Source of the DNA: an archaeon
Lineage (GTDB): Archaea > Thermoproteota > Nitrososphaeria > Conexivisphaerales > UBA164
Assembly (NCBI GenBank): GCA_021798095.1
Contig: JAJZYL010000070.1
Coordinates: 1 to 6,399, forward strand
Direction of reading: 5' to 3'
DNA length: 6,399 nt
This document shows positions 1 to 6,253 of the stretch, piece by piece. The translations under genes and the position numbers were made by a program. Position 1 is the stretch's first letter. Every line of letters starts with the position of its first letter. The notes beneath the pieces were generated by a model, which had not been told where the DNA came from, ran no database searches, and saw only the letters and a list, made by a program, of their open reading frames with translations.

Positions 1-1279
1 ATGCATAGCTCACCTTTGGGAACTTCCCTTTAAGCGCGCTTATCTCTGACCTTATCCTTTCATGATCATCCTTTTTTACTACAATCCTATATATCAGATC
101 GCCTATATATTCCATTTCTGACCGTCCCATGCCCAGCCTGGTCAGTTCCTGAGTGCCCATCCTTATTCCCCCAGGGTCCTTAAAGTGCCTTCCCTCCTTT
201 ATATCGCTAGGTATCATGTTCCTATTCAGGATGATGTTTGCATCCTCAAGTTCCCTTTCAACCCCCCATCCTCCGCCTTGGGCAGTTACATCAACCAAAA
301 CCTGGTGTGATTTCGTAAATCCATTTCTTCCTCCGATCACCTTCAGGCCTCTGGCGGACAGTGCCTCGGCAAGCGATTGGGCGTTCCTGATCACATTGGT
401 AGCATAATCCTTGCCAAATGCAAGCATCTCTGCAAAGACTACGGCCTTAGCGGCCATATGGTGTAAATGGTGGTTGGAGGTATTGCTTGGAAATACCGAT
501 CCCTTGATCTTGTCCGAGAACTTGTTGAAGCTAACCACGATCCCACCCTGAGGGCCTGGCAAGGTTTTATGGGTGCTCCCAGTCATAAAATCAGCCCCCT
601 CCCTAAGTGGGTCCTGGAATTGGCCTCCCGCTATCAATCCGAGGACGTGCGCCCCATCATACATCGTAAGAATTTCGTTCGACTTCAGGTAATCTGATAG
701 CTCCTTAAGCGGGTGCGGAAACAGAAAGACCGAGCCGCCAAAAACGATCATCTTCGGTTTCTTTCCCTCCTTGATCATCGATTCTATCTTCTGCTTTGTC
801 CTGTCAACATCTATATTCATTTCTTCGTCGTCAAATGGAATATTTTCTACGACCAGGCCGTGAACGGCCCCGGCCGTACCCCCAAGCTCTTTCTTGCCAT
901 ATGTTATATGTCCGCCGTTCGGAATGGAAAGTGAGAGGATACGATCTCCAGGATCTGTGAACGCCGTATATATAACTAAATTTGAATTGACGCCCGCTAT
1001 GGGCCTAACATCAACAAACTCTGCTCCGAATAGCTCCTTGCCCAGGTTCTGTGCAGCTATTTCAACCTGATCTATGTATTTGCATCCGGCATATACGCGT
1101 TCTCCCGGCCATCCCTCTGCATACCTATTACCGAAGTCGGAGAGAATGGCCTCCCTTACCGCTGGGCTCGGCACGTTCTCCGAAGCTATCAGCGTTATCG
1201 ATTCGCTAATCCATTTCTGGTGTTCCTTCAGGAGCTCAAACAAGTGGTCATATTGCCTTTTAACATCCTGTCCTTGCAT
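1..1279 (-). CDS. glyA: Serine hydroxymethyltransferase (3' end cut by window edge)
   Basis: Reading the minus strand from the ATG at 1279 gives 426 uninterrupted codons to the window edge with no stop, so the gene is partial at its C-terminus, probably by only a few residues given the usual family length of about 425-430. It is a PLP enzyme that interconverts serine and glycine while passing a one-carbon unit to a tetrahydropterin; it is cytosolic. Visible family marks are LIASEN at residues 30-35, YAEGWPGERVYAGC near 53-66, the PLP-contacting DGAHVLG (Asp208, His211), the Schiff-base lysine Lys238 in TGSTHKTLPGPQGG, and GIRMGT with Arg373, expected to bind the substrate carboxylate. The start is chosen because an upstream ATG is followed at once by a stop (ATGGTCAAGTAA) and because an A-T box sits about 26 nt upstream. 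It is divergent from the Tfx-type regulator. Which pterin it uses cannot be told from the sequence. Confidence 0.96.
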   Translation of the reverse strand, partial: MQGQDVKRQYDHLFELLKEHQKWISESITLIASENVPSPAVREAILSDFGNRYAEGWPGERVYAGCKYIDQVEIAAQNLGKELFGAEFVDVRPIAGVNSNLVIYTAFTDPGDRILSLSIPNGGHITYGKKELGGTAGAVHGLVVENIPFDDEEMNIDVDRTKQKIESMIKEGKKPKMIVFGGSVFLFPHPLKELSDYLKSNEILTMYDGAHVLGLIAGGQFQDPLREGADFMTGSTHKTLPGPQGGIVVSFNKFSDKIKGSVFPSNTSNHHLHHMAAKAVVFAEMLAFGKDYATNVIRNAQSLAEALSARGLKVIGGRNGFTKSHQVLVDVTAQGGGWGVERELEDANIILNRNMIPSDIKEGRHFKDPGGIRMGTQELTRLGMGRSEMEYIGDLIYRIVVKKDDHERIRSEISALKGKFPKVSYA

Positions 1280-1301
1280 ACGGGCGTTTACTTGACCATG
1301 C

Positions 1302-1309
1302 TATTTATA
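1302..1309 (-). promoter_or_regulatory. Archaeal TATA box for glyA
   Basis: The minus strand reads TTTAAAGTATAAATAGC here. The TATAAATA core is centred about 26 nt upstream of the glyA ATG, which puts the predicted transcription start at or next to the start codon and implies a leaderless mRNA. No Shine-Dalgarno motif precedes the ATG. Confidence 0.65.
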
Positions 1310-1352
1310 CTTTAAAGCGACCCCGGCCTCTAGTTTGCTGACAACGATATCC

Positions 1353-1363
1353 TTTAATATAAA
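1353..1363 (+). promoter_or_regulatory. Archaeal TATA box for the Tfx-type regulator
   Basis: The plus strand reads TTTAATATAAA, centred about 25 nt upstream of the ATG at 1383. This supports that ATG as both start codon and approximate transcription start. Two TTGTA repeats, at 1366-1370 and 1376-1380, lie between the box and the start. Confidence 0.65.
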
Positions 1364-1382
1364 TGTTGTAAATAATTGTATC

Positions 1383-1805
1383 ATGCGCAGGCAGCCTGGT
1401 TTTGGATTTCTGACAAGTAGGCAGCTTGATGTGCTGAAGCTACGGAAGAGCGGAATGTCATATGAAGATATAGCAGAAAGATATGGAACTACGCGTGAGA
1501 ACGTCCTCATATTGGAAAAGAGGGCCCTGAGGAACCTGAAGATGGCGGAGGCTACGATCGAGGCTGCATTACATGAAGGTGTAGCGTACAAGGTCAGGAT
1601 CCCTGTAAACACCAGGCTTATCGATGTACCTAGCCTGATTGTAGACTTCGCCGATCATAATGCGATAAGGTTGAGGGCCAATTTCACCAAGATATTTGAT
1701 GATATAAGATATAATCTTCCAGGCGCTGTCAACAGCTCCACAACTGTCAAACCGATAGACATGTACATAATGATGGATGGTTCGCTGTTCTATATGGCGG
1801 CCTGA
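1383..1805 (+). CDS. Tfx-family HTH transcriptional regulator
   Basis: 140 residues. The N-terminal part, GFGFLTSRQLDVLKLRKSGM followed by SYEDIAERYGTTRENVLILEK (about residues 6-46), is a sigma-70 region-4-like helix-turn-helix typical of the archaeal Tfx family. The founding member in Methanothermobacter binds DNA just downstream of the fmdECB promoter. Residues about 66-140 form the C-terminal domain found in this family (AYKVRIPVNTRLIDVPSLIVDFAD and onward), possibly for dimerisation or ligand binding; that role is inferred. The ATG at 1383 is preferred over an in-frame TTG at 1335 because the TATA box at 1353-1363 would lie inside the longer reading frame and because family similarity begins at GFGFLTSRQ. 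No Shine-Dalgarno motif is visible, consistent with a leaderless message. The gene is divergent from glyA and convergent with the DUF2070 gene. The regulatory target is unknown; autoregulation or glyA control are only candidates. Confidence 0.88.
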   Translation: MRRQPGFGFLTSRQLDVLKLRKSGMSYEDIAERYGTTRENVLILEKRALRNLKMAEATIEAALHEGVAYKVRIPVNTRLIDVPSLIVDFADHNAIRLRANFTKIFDDIRYNLPGAVNSSTTVKPIDMYIMMDGSLFYMAA

Positions 1806-1867
1806 TTCCAGGAGCAGTGCCAGTTGCTCAAATGCCGAGCTGGTGGCCGGTCAACATGCGCTGGAAT

Positions 1868-3562
1868 TCATATGAACAGTAACGACATTAGAAAGTATAA
1901 AACCATTATCCCTATAATTGCATCGAAATAGCGCATACCCTTCCTTTCTGCCTTTTTCAGGTTATCAAGTGGATCTTGGCCCATGAGTTTTATATTGCTC
2001 TCCCATACCAGCAGGGAGATTTCCACCCTTTTCATGACACCTTCAGACACCCGTTTCAGGTGATCAATGATGTTTTGAGCTGGAGTTATATCTCCTAGCG
2101 CCCAGTAGCCTTTGCCATTGAGCGCATGGGATGCATTAAAATGGGTATCTGTAGTTACAGCCCACGAATTGTTCCCAAGCGCCTCGCGGACCCTCTGTGC
2201 TACGCCCGGCACAATGTTGTTAGAATCAAATATTAACAGGTCAAGGCTGGTTTTTTCATCTACCATATGCAGTTTTTTGATACCAAGCTTGCCGATCTCT
2301 GCAGGGAATGGATTGCCAAGGCTTTGGACGCTTAAGGAAATATTGGATTGGGCTGTGTTATCGTTGGCTATACGCTTCACCTGCCCCTCTATCTCTTCTG
2401 TGATGACCTGATAATTTCCGGTAGCCAGATTGTTGTGCCCATCAGCTAGAAGGAGCGCCTTGCCGGTCTCATCTTCGAGCTTGTATATTCTTTCAAGATA
2501 GTTTGGAGGGAAGTCATCGCTAGGCCCCTTGGGCGATATAATTATGAGTGAAGCCTTATCCGATGAAAGGCCGCTGTAAAAGTAGTTAACGCTCTCCGAG
2601 TTGACAAGATGCGCGTTGGACAGTTTTATCACGGTGGGCTTTGTATACTTTAATGAACTCAAGTACTCAGCCATCGATTTACGTGATGGCGCATTAGAAT
2701 CATGGTTGGTCGTTGAGTGCAACACTATACAATCGTTAAAGCCCATCGACGTGAATATCCTATTTATCTCCTCTGGTAGATTATAGCTTCCAACCCCCTT
2801 GAAGGGGCCAGGGTGCATGGGCGGCACGACCACGCAAGCCCTATCGGTTCCATCGGAGAAGGTCAGCGCATAGGTCTTGACCTTTTTTTCCTTAGATCTG
2901 GAGTCAAAATATCCCTCTAAGGATGCGGTTGAACCTGATAGCCACGCGTCCAGCGCAGCTCGCAGGAGCAACGTTGTTCTTATCCCTAATTCCTTTGTAC
3001 CCATTCCATCTAGCCTGTTTATTGTATAAATCAATATAATGAAGAAGCCAACAAATAATACAATGGTGACATAGCTCGTATCGAGGACAACCGGTCTGAC
3101 TACAGGTAAGAGCGCTATCAGGAAGAAGAATAACGTAAACGCTGTAGATTTAGGTATATTGTCTACAAACTCGCCATTCAGAACAAAAAAGGAAAAGAGA
3201 AAGAGCACACCCAAAAATCCTTCAAATAGGTTTACGCCCAGAAGGTCTCTCACAAGAACGGACACCAACATTGAAATGATCCCTATGATCATGATAACCG
3301 AAAGCATGGCGAATAGGCGCCTGACTGTAACATATGATATCGTCCGGTTAGTTGAATACTTGACGCCAAGGCCGAAGGCCGCAAGTAGTAGCAGCTGCAG
3401 CAGAAAGAATGGCGTATTAAATCCAACGCCGTAATAGTAGAGGAGCCCTCCCTCAAACACCGAGAATATCGCTGCAGTCAGGATAAAGGATATTATCCTT
3501 GATCTGGGAAATCTGAGAAAGATACTTACCTTTCCGTTAAGGGTCTCATTGGCATTGAGCAT
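1868..3562 (-). CDS. DUF2070 family integral membrane protein
   Basis: 564 residues, recognised as the archaeal DUF2070 family, whose function is unknown. The N-terminal third carries about six hydrophobic segments (near residues 24-44, 50-66, 82-105, 112-130, 140-158 and 163-181). A soluble domain of about 360 residues follows, and a last hydrophobic segment (about 547-563) ends the protein. The soluble part holds clustered polar motifs: MHPGPFKGVGSYNLP (His250), LHSTTNHDSNA (His282, His287, Asp288), LADGHNN (Asp374, His376), GNPFPAEIGKLG (416-427) and TTDTHFNASHA (Asp472, His474). Their spread of His and Asp residues resembles a metal-dependent hydrolase site, but this is inference. The gene starts 15 bp after the Sec61-beta stop, with a GGTAAT Shine-Dalgarno-like motif 5 nt before the ATG, so the two are probably one transcript. 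It converges on the Tfx-type gene with 62 bp between stops. No frameshift is seen. Confidence 0.9.
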   Translation of the reverse strand: MLNANETLNGKVSIFLRFPRSRIISFILTAAIFSVFEGGLLYYYGVGFNTPFFLLQLLLLAAFGLGVKYSTNRTISYVTVRRLFAMLSVIMIIGIISMLVSVLVRDLLGVNLFEGFLGVLFLFSFFVLNGEFVDNIPKSTAFTLFFFLIALLPVVRPVVLDTSYVTIVLFVGFFIILIYTINRLDGMGTKELGIRTTLLLRAALDAWLSGSTASLEGYFDSRSKEKKVKTYALTFSDGTDRACVVVPPMHPGPFKGVGSYNLPEEINRIFTSMGFNDCIVLHSTTNHDSNAPSRKSMAEYLSSLKYTKPTVIKLSNAHLVNSESVNYFYSGLSSDKASLIIISPKGPSDDFPPNYLERIYKLEDETGKALLLADGHNNLATGNYQVITEEIEGQVKRIANDNTAQSNISLSVQSLGNPFPAEIGKLGIKKLHMVDEKTSLDLLIFDSNNIVPGVAQRVREALGNNSWAVTTDTHFNASHALNGKGYWALGDITPAQNIIDHLKRVSEGVMKRVEISLLVWESNIKLMGQDPLDNLKKAERKGMRYFDAIIGIMVLYFLMSLLFI

Positions 3563-3567
3563 TTAAT

Positions 3568-3573
3568 ATTACC
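3568..3573 (-). promoter_or_regulatory. Shine-Dalgarno-like site of the DUF2070 gene
   Basis: The minus strand reads GGTAAT five nucleotides before the ATG at 3562, one mismatch from GGTGAT, the complement of the expected archaeal 16S 3' end. It lies in the 15-bp gap after the Sec61-beta stop, as expected for a second cistron, and it supports this start codon. Confidence 0.5.
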
Positions 3574-3577
3574 AGTG

Positions 3578-3739
3578 CTATTTGATTATGGGCAAAACAA
3601 CGGCTAATATAATGAACGCTATGTTTGCTATAACAACTATTTCTGGTCTGAGCTTCAGCCCTGGCTCATCGGTCTCGTAAAACCGAAGCAGACCAGCACT
3701 CGACGCCGGCAGCGCCGACGCCTTCTTTTTGGAACTCAT
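3578..3739 (-). CDS. Preprotein translocase subunit Sec61-beta (SecG-type)
   Basis: 53 residues. The smallest subunit of the archaeal SecYE-beta protein-conducting channel, a tail-anchored protein of the cytoplasmic membrane. A basic, Ser/Ala-rich N-terminal stretch (MSSKKKASALPASSA) leads into the conserved family motif GLLRFYETDEPGLKLRPEIV (about residues 16-35), then one transmembrane helix (about 34-51) ending in IIK. This matches the usual 50-60 residue length and layout. The ATG at 3739 is supported by an A-T box centred about 26 nt upstream, suggesting a leaderless mRNA. It is the first gene of an apparent two-gene operon with the DUF2070 membrane protein. The gene is easy to miss because it is short; I assign it on the GLLRFYE...PG.KL.PE pattern followed by a single hydrophobic helix. 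Confidence 0.92.
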   Translation of the reverse strand: MSSKKKASALPASSAGLLRFYETDEPGLKLRPEIVVIANIAFIILAVVLPIIK

Positions 3740-3760
3740 AACACCCGATAATTAGCTAGC

Positions 3761-3769
3761 ATATTTAAA
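3761..3769 (-). promoter_or_regulatory. Archaeal TATA box for the Sec61-beta/DUF2070 operon
   Basis: The minus strand reads TTTAAATAT, centred about 26 nt upstream of the ATG at 3739, the spacing expected for transcription starting at the start codon. Confidence 0.6.
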
Positions 3770-3875
3770 TTAATCGATAAGTCTGCCGTTTCTCCGCCAA
3801 ACGCCCTGTAAGGTTCAGTCGTGTAATGGTTGAATCTGGATGGTGAAGATGAGCACCAGGTCAGCCATGTTATCA

Positions 3876-3889
3876 TATAAATATTTATA
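3876..3889 (+). promoter_or_regulatory. Palindromic A-T box upstream of the DUF1512 gene
   Basis: TATAAATATTTATA is a perfect 14-bp palindrome and contains a TATA box on either strand. Its first half is centred about 21 nt before the ATG at 3901; the TTTATAAA at 3884-3891 is centred about 28 nt before the in-frame ATG at 3916. It is the only promoter-like element ahead of the DUF1512/zinc-ribbon pair. Its symmetry would also allow minus-strand transcription into the empty intergenic region. Confidence 0.55.
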
Positions 3890-3900
3890 AACACGCCTCC

Positions 3901-5043
3901 ATGGTCTTTAAACCGATGCTAAATCCACTCTCGCTGTTCGGTTTCTTTACGCCTACGGGCTCTACAGAGTACACCATATACTTGATTATAGTGTGGATAC
4001 CATTCTTGCTGTTCATAATATATGGCCAGAAGCTACAGGGATGGGCAATACAGGGGGATGTGGTACGCGGTCTGGCTCGCCTAAAGGCGGATTCCGATAG
4101 ATCGAAGGTTACGTTTACAAGTTTTCTTCAAAAAATGGGAGTAGCCCTGGATGGTCAGAATAGGATTAATGAAATGGTTGAAATGGCTACGATCATGCCG
4201 GTGAACTTGGATCCGGTTGGAGTTGTAAGCAAGATGGATCATATAATGTCCACCCAGAACGAACAGATAAAGAAGGACATAAAGAACATAATGTTAAGCG
4301 CATCAGATTTGAATCGAAGCGTCGCATCCAACATGCTGGAAATCGTTTCGTCCATAAATCTGGTGTACAAGATAGTACGGCACTATATGCTCATGAGCAA
4401 AAAATCTTCAAACAACATCTATCTTCTGGCCCAACTGCAGATGATATTACCCATAATCCTTAGGGAGACTGAAGCACTGCTGGGTGCGATGGGCGCTCTG
4501 GAGCATGGACAACCTATAGGTGATGGTGCTGGAGCTCTGGTGACTTCACAACTGTTGATGGGCGTCCAAAAGGTTGACTTTGACGATGAAACGGTCTATG
4601 GTGAAATGGATTATAATAACAGGAGGATCGCTATCGTAAAGGCGAAGGGCCCGACGGCCTTCGTGGGGCATGTAGATGACGCCCTTATTAAACTGCTTAA
4701 GGGCCCATATTCAGATTCTTCCGCGATAATTATGATAGACGCCGCCCTCAAGCTTGAAGGAGAGGACACAGGCAGCGTTGCACAGGGAATAGGTGCCGCA
4801 ATAGGTGGATTGGGGGTAGAAAGGTTCAAAATAGAAGAGATATCAACTGCAAACAATATACCTGTCTATGCCGTAATTGTCAAGGAGTCCCTCATAGAGG
4901 CTATATCCATAATGAGGAAGGAGATAGCCGATTCCATGGATGAAACAAGGTCGACCATATTAAAGATGGTCGAGGAAGTCATTCCCGAACACGGGAAGGG
5001 CGTCATAATAGGTGTTGGGAATACGTTAGGCATAGCCCAGTGA
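3901..5043 (+). CDS. DUF1512 family membrane-anchored protein
   Basis: 380 residues, recognised as the archaeal DUF1512 family; function unknown. One hydrophobic segment (about residues 24-41) is followed by YGQKLQGWAIQGDVV, so the protein is probably an N-terminally anchored membrane protein with a large cytoplasmic domain. Conserved-looking blocks are IMPVNLDPVGVV (98-109), LAQLQMILP (176-184), GQPIGDGAGAL (203-213), VKAKGPTAFVG (246-256), a Gly-rich stretch at about 279-313 that includes IDAALKLEGEDTGSVAQG and GGLGVERFKIEE, and the terminal VGNTLG (372-377). These Gly/Asp-rich loops could bind a ligand, but none is a known catalytic signature. Length matches the family. The start is uncertain: the ATG at 3916 (MLNPLSLFG) is in frame and better spaced from one of two overlapping A-T boxes. 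The next gene begins 7 bp after the stop, so the pair is probably co-transcribed. Confidence 0.9.
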   Translation: MVFKPMLNPLSLFGFFTPTGSTEYTIYLIIVWIPFLLFIIYGQKLQGWAIQGDVVRGLARLKADSDRSKVTFTSFLQKMGVALDGQNRINEMVEMATIMPVNLDPVGVVSKMDHIMSTQNEQIKKDIKNIMLSASDLNRSVASNMLEIVSSINLVYKIVRHYMLMSKKSSNNIYLLAQLQMILPIILRETEALLGAMGALEHGQPIGDGAGALVTSQLLMGVQKVDFDDETVYGEMDYNNRRIAIVKAKGPTAFVGHVDDALIKLLKGPYSDSSAIIMIDAALKLEGEDTGSVAQGIGAAIGGLGVERFKIEEISTANNIPVYAVIVKESLIEAISIMRKEIADSMDETRSTILKMVEEVIPEHGKGVIIGVGNTLGIAQ

Positions 5044-5050
5044 ATGGAAT

Positions 5051-5236
5051 ATGATGAAACAAAAGAACAGCAAGCTAGACAGGGTTTATACGGTTGAAGA
5101 ATGTGCGATATGCGGATATAAACTGAAGCGGGATTTCAAGGACGGGGATTACGTCCTCAAGGAATCTGGCGTCTGTCCAAAGTGCAATAAGGCTATGGTT
5201 ATCAAGTACATATTTGCGGAGTCTCCTCCCAAGTAA
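5051..5236 (+). CDS. Small zinc-ribbon protein, function unknown
   Basis: 61 residues with two Cys pairs, CAIC (Cys18, Cys21) and CPKC (Cys42, Cys45), spaced as in a single four-Cys zinc ribbon. Around them is a charged, soluble sequence (YTVEECAICGYKLKRDF, GDYVLKESG, MVIKYIFAES). There is no signal peptide or membrane segment. I do not recognise a named family; zinc ribbons of this size act in nucleic-acid or protein binding, so no specific role is assigned. It follows DUF1512 with a 7-bp gap, and a GTGA overlapping that gene's stop could act as a weak ribosome binding site, so translation is probably coupled. Two adjacent ATG codons (5051 and 5054) are possible starts. Its stop is only 4 bp from that of the convergent methionine aminopeptidase. 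Confidence 0.8.
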   Translation: MMKQKNSKLDRVYTVEECAICGYKLKRDFKDGDYVLKESGVCPKCNKAMVIKYIFAESPPK

Positions 5237-5240
5237 ACTC

Positions 5241-6134
5241 CTATCTTTCGCTGGTGACTACAGCGCCATCTTGGGTTATGAACACAGTGTGTTCGAACTG
5301 TGAAACATATCCTCCCTTGACTTCCAGGAGTGTTGGATATTCCATTAATGCGTTGATCCTTATTAACTCGTGAAGTTTTTTAAGGACCCCTTCTCCGTGG
5401 TCGCGTACCAGCCATCTTGAAGCAAAAGGCAATCCCCTGTATTTCTTCCATATGTCATGAGTGAGTTCATCCAGCTCCTTCACCTTATTCCTTCGGGGAT
5501 TTATTAGGCTCATTATATTGCTCCCATTTCCGTCTACAACAAACCCGGATTCATTTCGCTCTACCAGAAACGGCTCAATAGCATATGCAGTATTCGGCTT
5601 GAACTCATTCCTGACCGGCGTCCTGATCATGGGAATCGATTCGTTCGCATGCAATATATACTGATCTAACCTATGGCCAGAAAGGTTTTCTATCATTCCA
5701 AAGCCCATTTCCCTGGCCCTGTCCTCTATTAGCCCGCCTAGTTCGCTGAATTTTAAGCCGGGCCGGAGAGTCCTCAATGCCTCTGACAGTATTTCGTTGT
5801 TTGACTTGACAAGCCGGTCGTATTTACTGTTAAAGGAAATAGTTATGGCCGTGTCGGCTATAAATCCATCTAAGTGAGTCCCTATATCCACCTTCACCAC
5901 GGAATTGTCCTTTATCTTCTTAGTATCATTGTAGGAGGCAGTGTAGTGAGCAGCTTCATTATCCTGGGCTACGTTTACCGGAAATGATATTTGGACGCCC
6001 AGTTGTAGGATCATGTCTTCAATTTTTTCGCAGAGGTCAAGGATAGGCATCCCTTCCTGTATTATTGAGGGGACCCTTTTAAGCACTTCAGCAGCCGATT
6101 TTCCGGCCTTAAGGTAACTTTCAAGTTCACTCAT
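5241..6134 (-). CDS. map: Methionine aminopeptidase, type II
   Basis: 297 residues, the usual size for archaeal MetAP. It is a cytosolic dinuclear-metal protease that removes the initiator methionine from nascent proteins. All expected pita-bread-fold ligands are visible: His63 in EAAHYTASYND (substrate-side His), Asp83 in VKVDIGTHLDG, Asp94 in FIADTAITI, His154 in NLSGHRLDQYILH, Glu187 in YAIEPFLV, and Glu281 in SQFEHTVFIT. His162 and the following ESIP also fit the family. An insert between Glu187 and Glu281 (about residues 200-270) is the type II helical subdomain, which separates it from shorter type I enzymes. The ATG at 6134 is supported by an A-T box about 27 nt upstream and by MSELESYLKAGKSAAEV matching the family's N-terminal helix. 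An IS200/IS605-type end lies about 65 bp upstream in the same orientation, so read-through from that element is possible. Confidence 0.96.
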   Translation of the reverse strand: MSELESYLKAGKSAAEVLKRVPSIIQEGMPILDLCEKIEDMILQLGVQISFPVNVAQDNEAAHYTASYNDTKKIKDNSVVKVDIGTHLDGFIADTAITISFNSKYDRLVKSNNEILSEALRTLRPGLKFSELGGLIEDRAREMGFGMIENLSGHRLDQYILHANESIPMIRTPVRNEFKPNTAYAIEPFLVERNESGFVVDGNGSNIMSLINPRRNKVKELDELTHDIWKKYRGLPFASRWLVRDHGEGVLKKLHELIRINALMEYPTLLEVKGGYVSQFEHTVFITQDGAVVTSER

Positions 6135-6157
6135 ATTTCAGATGCTATATGGGCCCC

Positions 6158-6165
6158 TATTAAAT
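6158..6165 (-). promoter_or_regulatory. Archaeal TATA box for the methionine aminopeptidase gene
   Basis: The minus strand reads ATTTAATA, centred about 27 nt upstream of the ATG at 6134, again implying a nearly leaderless transcript. The mobile-element end lies roughly 35-40 bp further upstream, so core promoter sequence appears preserved. Confidence 0.5.
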
Positions 6166-6205
6166 GTTAATGGCTGACAGGCCCCATGCGGTATACTGAC
6201 ATACT

Positions 6206-6226
6206 CCCACAGCTAAAGCTTGTGGG
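6206..6226 (-). repeat. Right-end hairpin of the IS200/IS605-type element
   Basis: On the minus strand CCCACA-A-GC, loop TTTA, GC-TGTGGG forms an 8-bp stem with one bulged base. This form, with a CCCACA/TGTGGG stem around an AGCTTTAGC-like tip, is typical of subterminal hairpins recognised by TnpA in this family. It lies just after the tnpB-like stop codon. Confidence 0.6.
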
Positions 6227-6253
6227 GTTCTCACTTTTGCTTCCTTTTCGCCT

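Larger units (their letters stand above)
3740..3900. other. Divergent intergenic promoter region
   Basis: 161 bp between the Sec61-beta start (minus) and the DUF1512 start (plus). It holds one promoter per side, at about 3761-3769 and 3876-3889. CGATAA occurs at 3746-3751 and 3775-3780, flanking the Sec61-beta TATA box, and GCTAGC is a 6-bp palindrome at 3755-3760. The middle (about 3781-3870) has no reading frame longer than a few codons and no structure I can support. Confidence 0.6.

Noticed and set aside
153..1295. Several open plus-strand frames (153-407, 467-697, 713-934, 1074-1295)
   Set aside because: All lie antisense to glyA, have no family motifs and read as shadow translations of a well-supported gene.
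1301..1612. Minus-strand frame of 103 codons opposite the Tfx-type gene
   Set aside because: It overlaps a recognised HTH regulator and both promoters, with no motif of its own.
1812..1829. GAGCA/TGCTC inverted repeat after the Tfx-type gene, as a terminator
   Set aside because: It has a 5-bp stem, an 8-nt loop and no following T-run, so it is too weak to call.
2112..3434. Plus-strand frames at 2112-2411, 2601-2786 and 3159-3434
   Set aside because: They are antisense to the DUF2070 gene, and their composition follows its codons.
4611..4856. Minus-strand frame of 81 codons inside the DUF1512 gene
   Set aside because: It is the antisense shadow of the Gly/Asp-rich conserved region, with no promoter or family match.
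5221..5240. GGAG/CTCC mini-hairpin near the zinc-ribbon stop, as a shared terminator
   Set aside because: It has a 4-bp stem inside coding sequence and no T-run on either strand.
5461..5664. Plus-strand frame of 67 codons inside map
   Set aside because: It is antisense to the catalytic region of an intact MetAP gene.
6174..6201. CTGACA direct repeats (6174-6179, 6196-6201) upstream of map, as an operator or target duplication
   Set aside because: They are only six bases long, and IS200/IS605 elements do not make target duplications. The 22-bp spacing may be chance.
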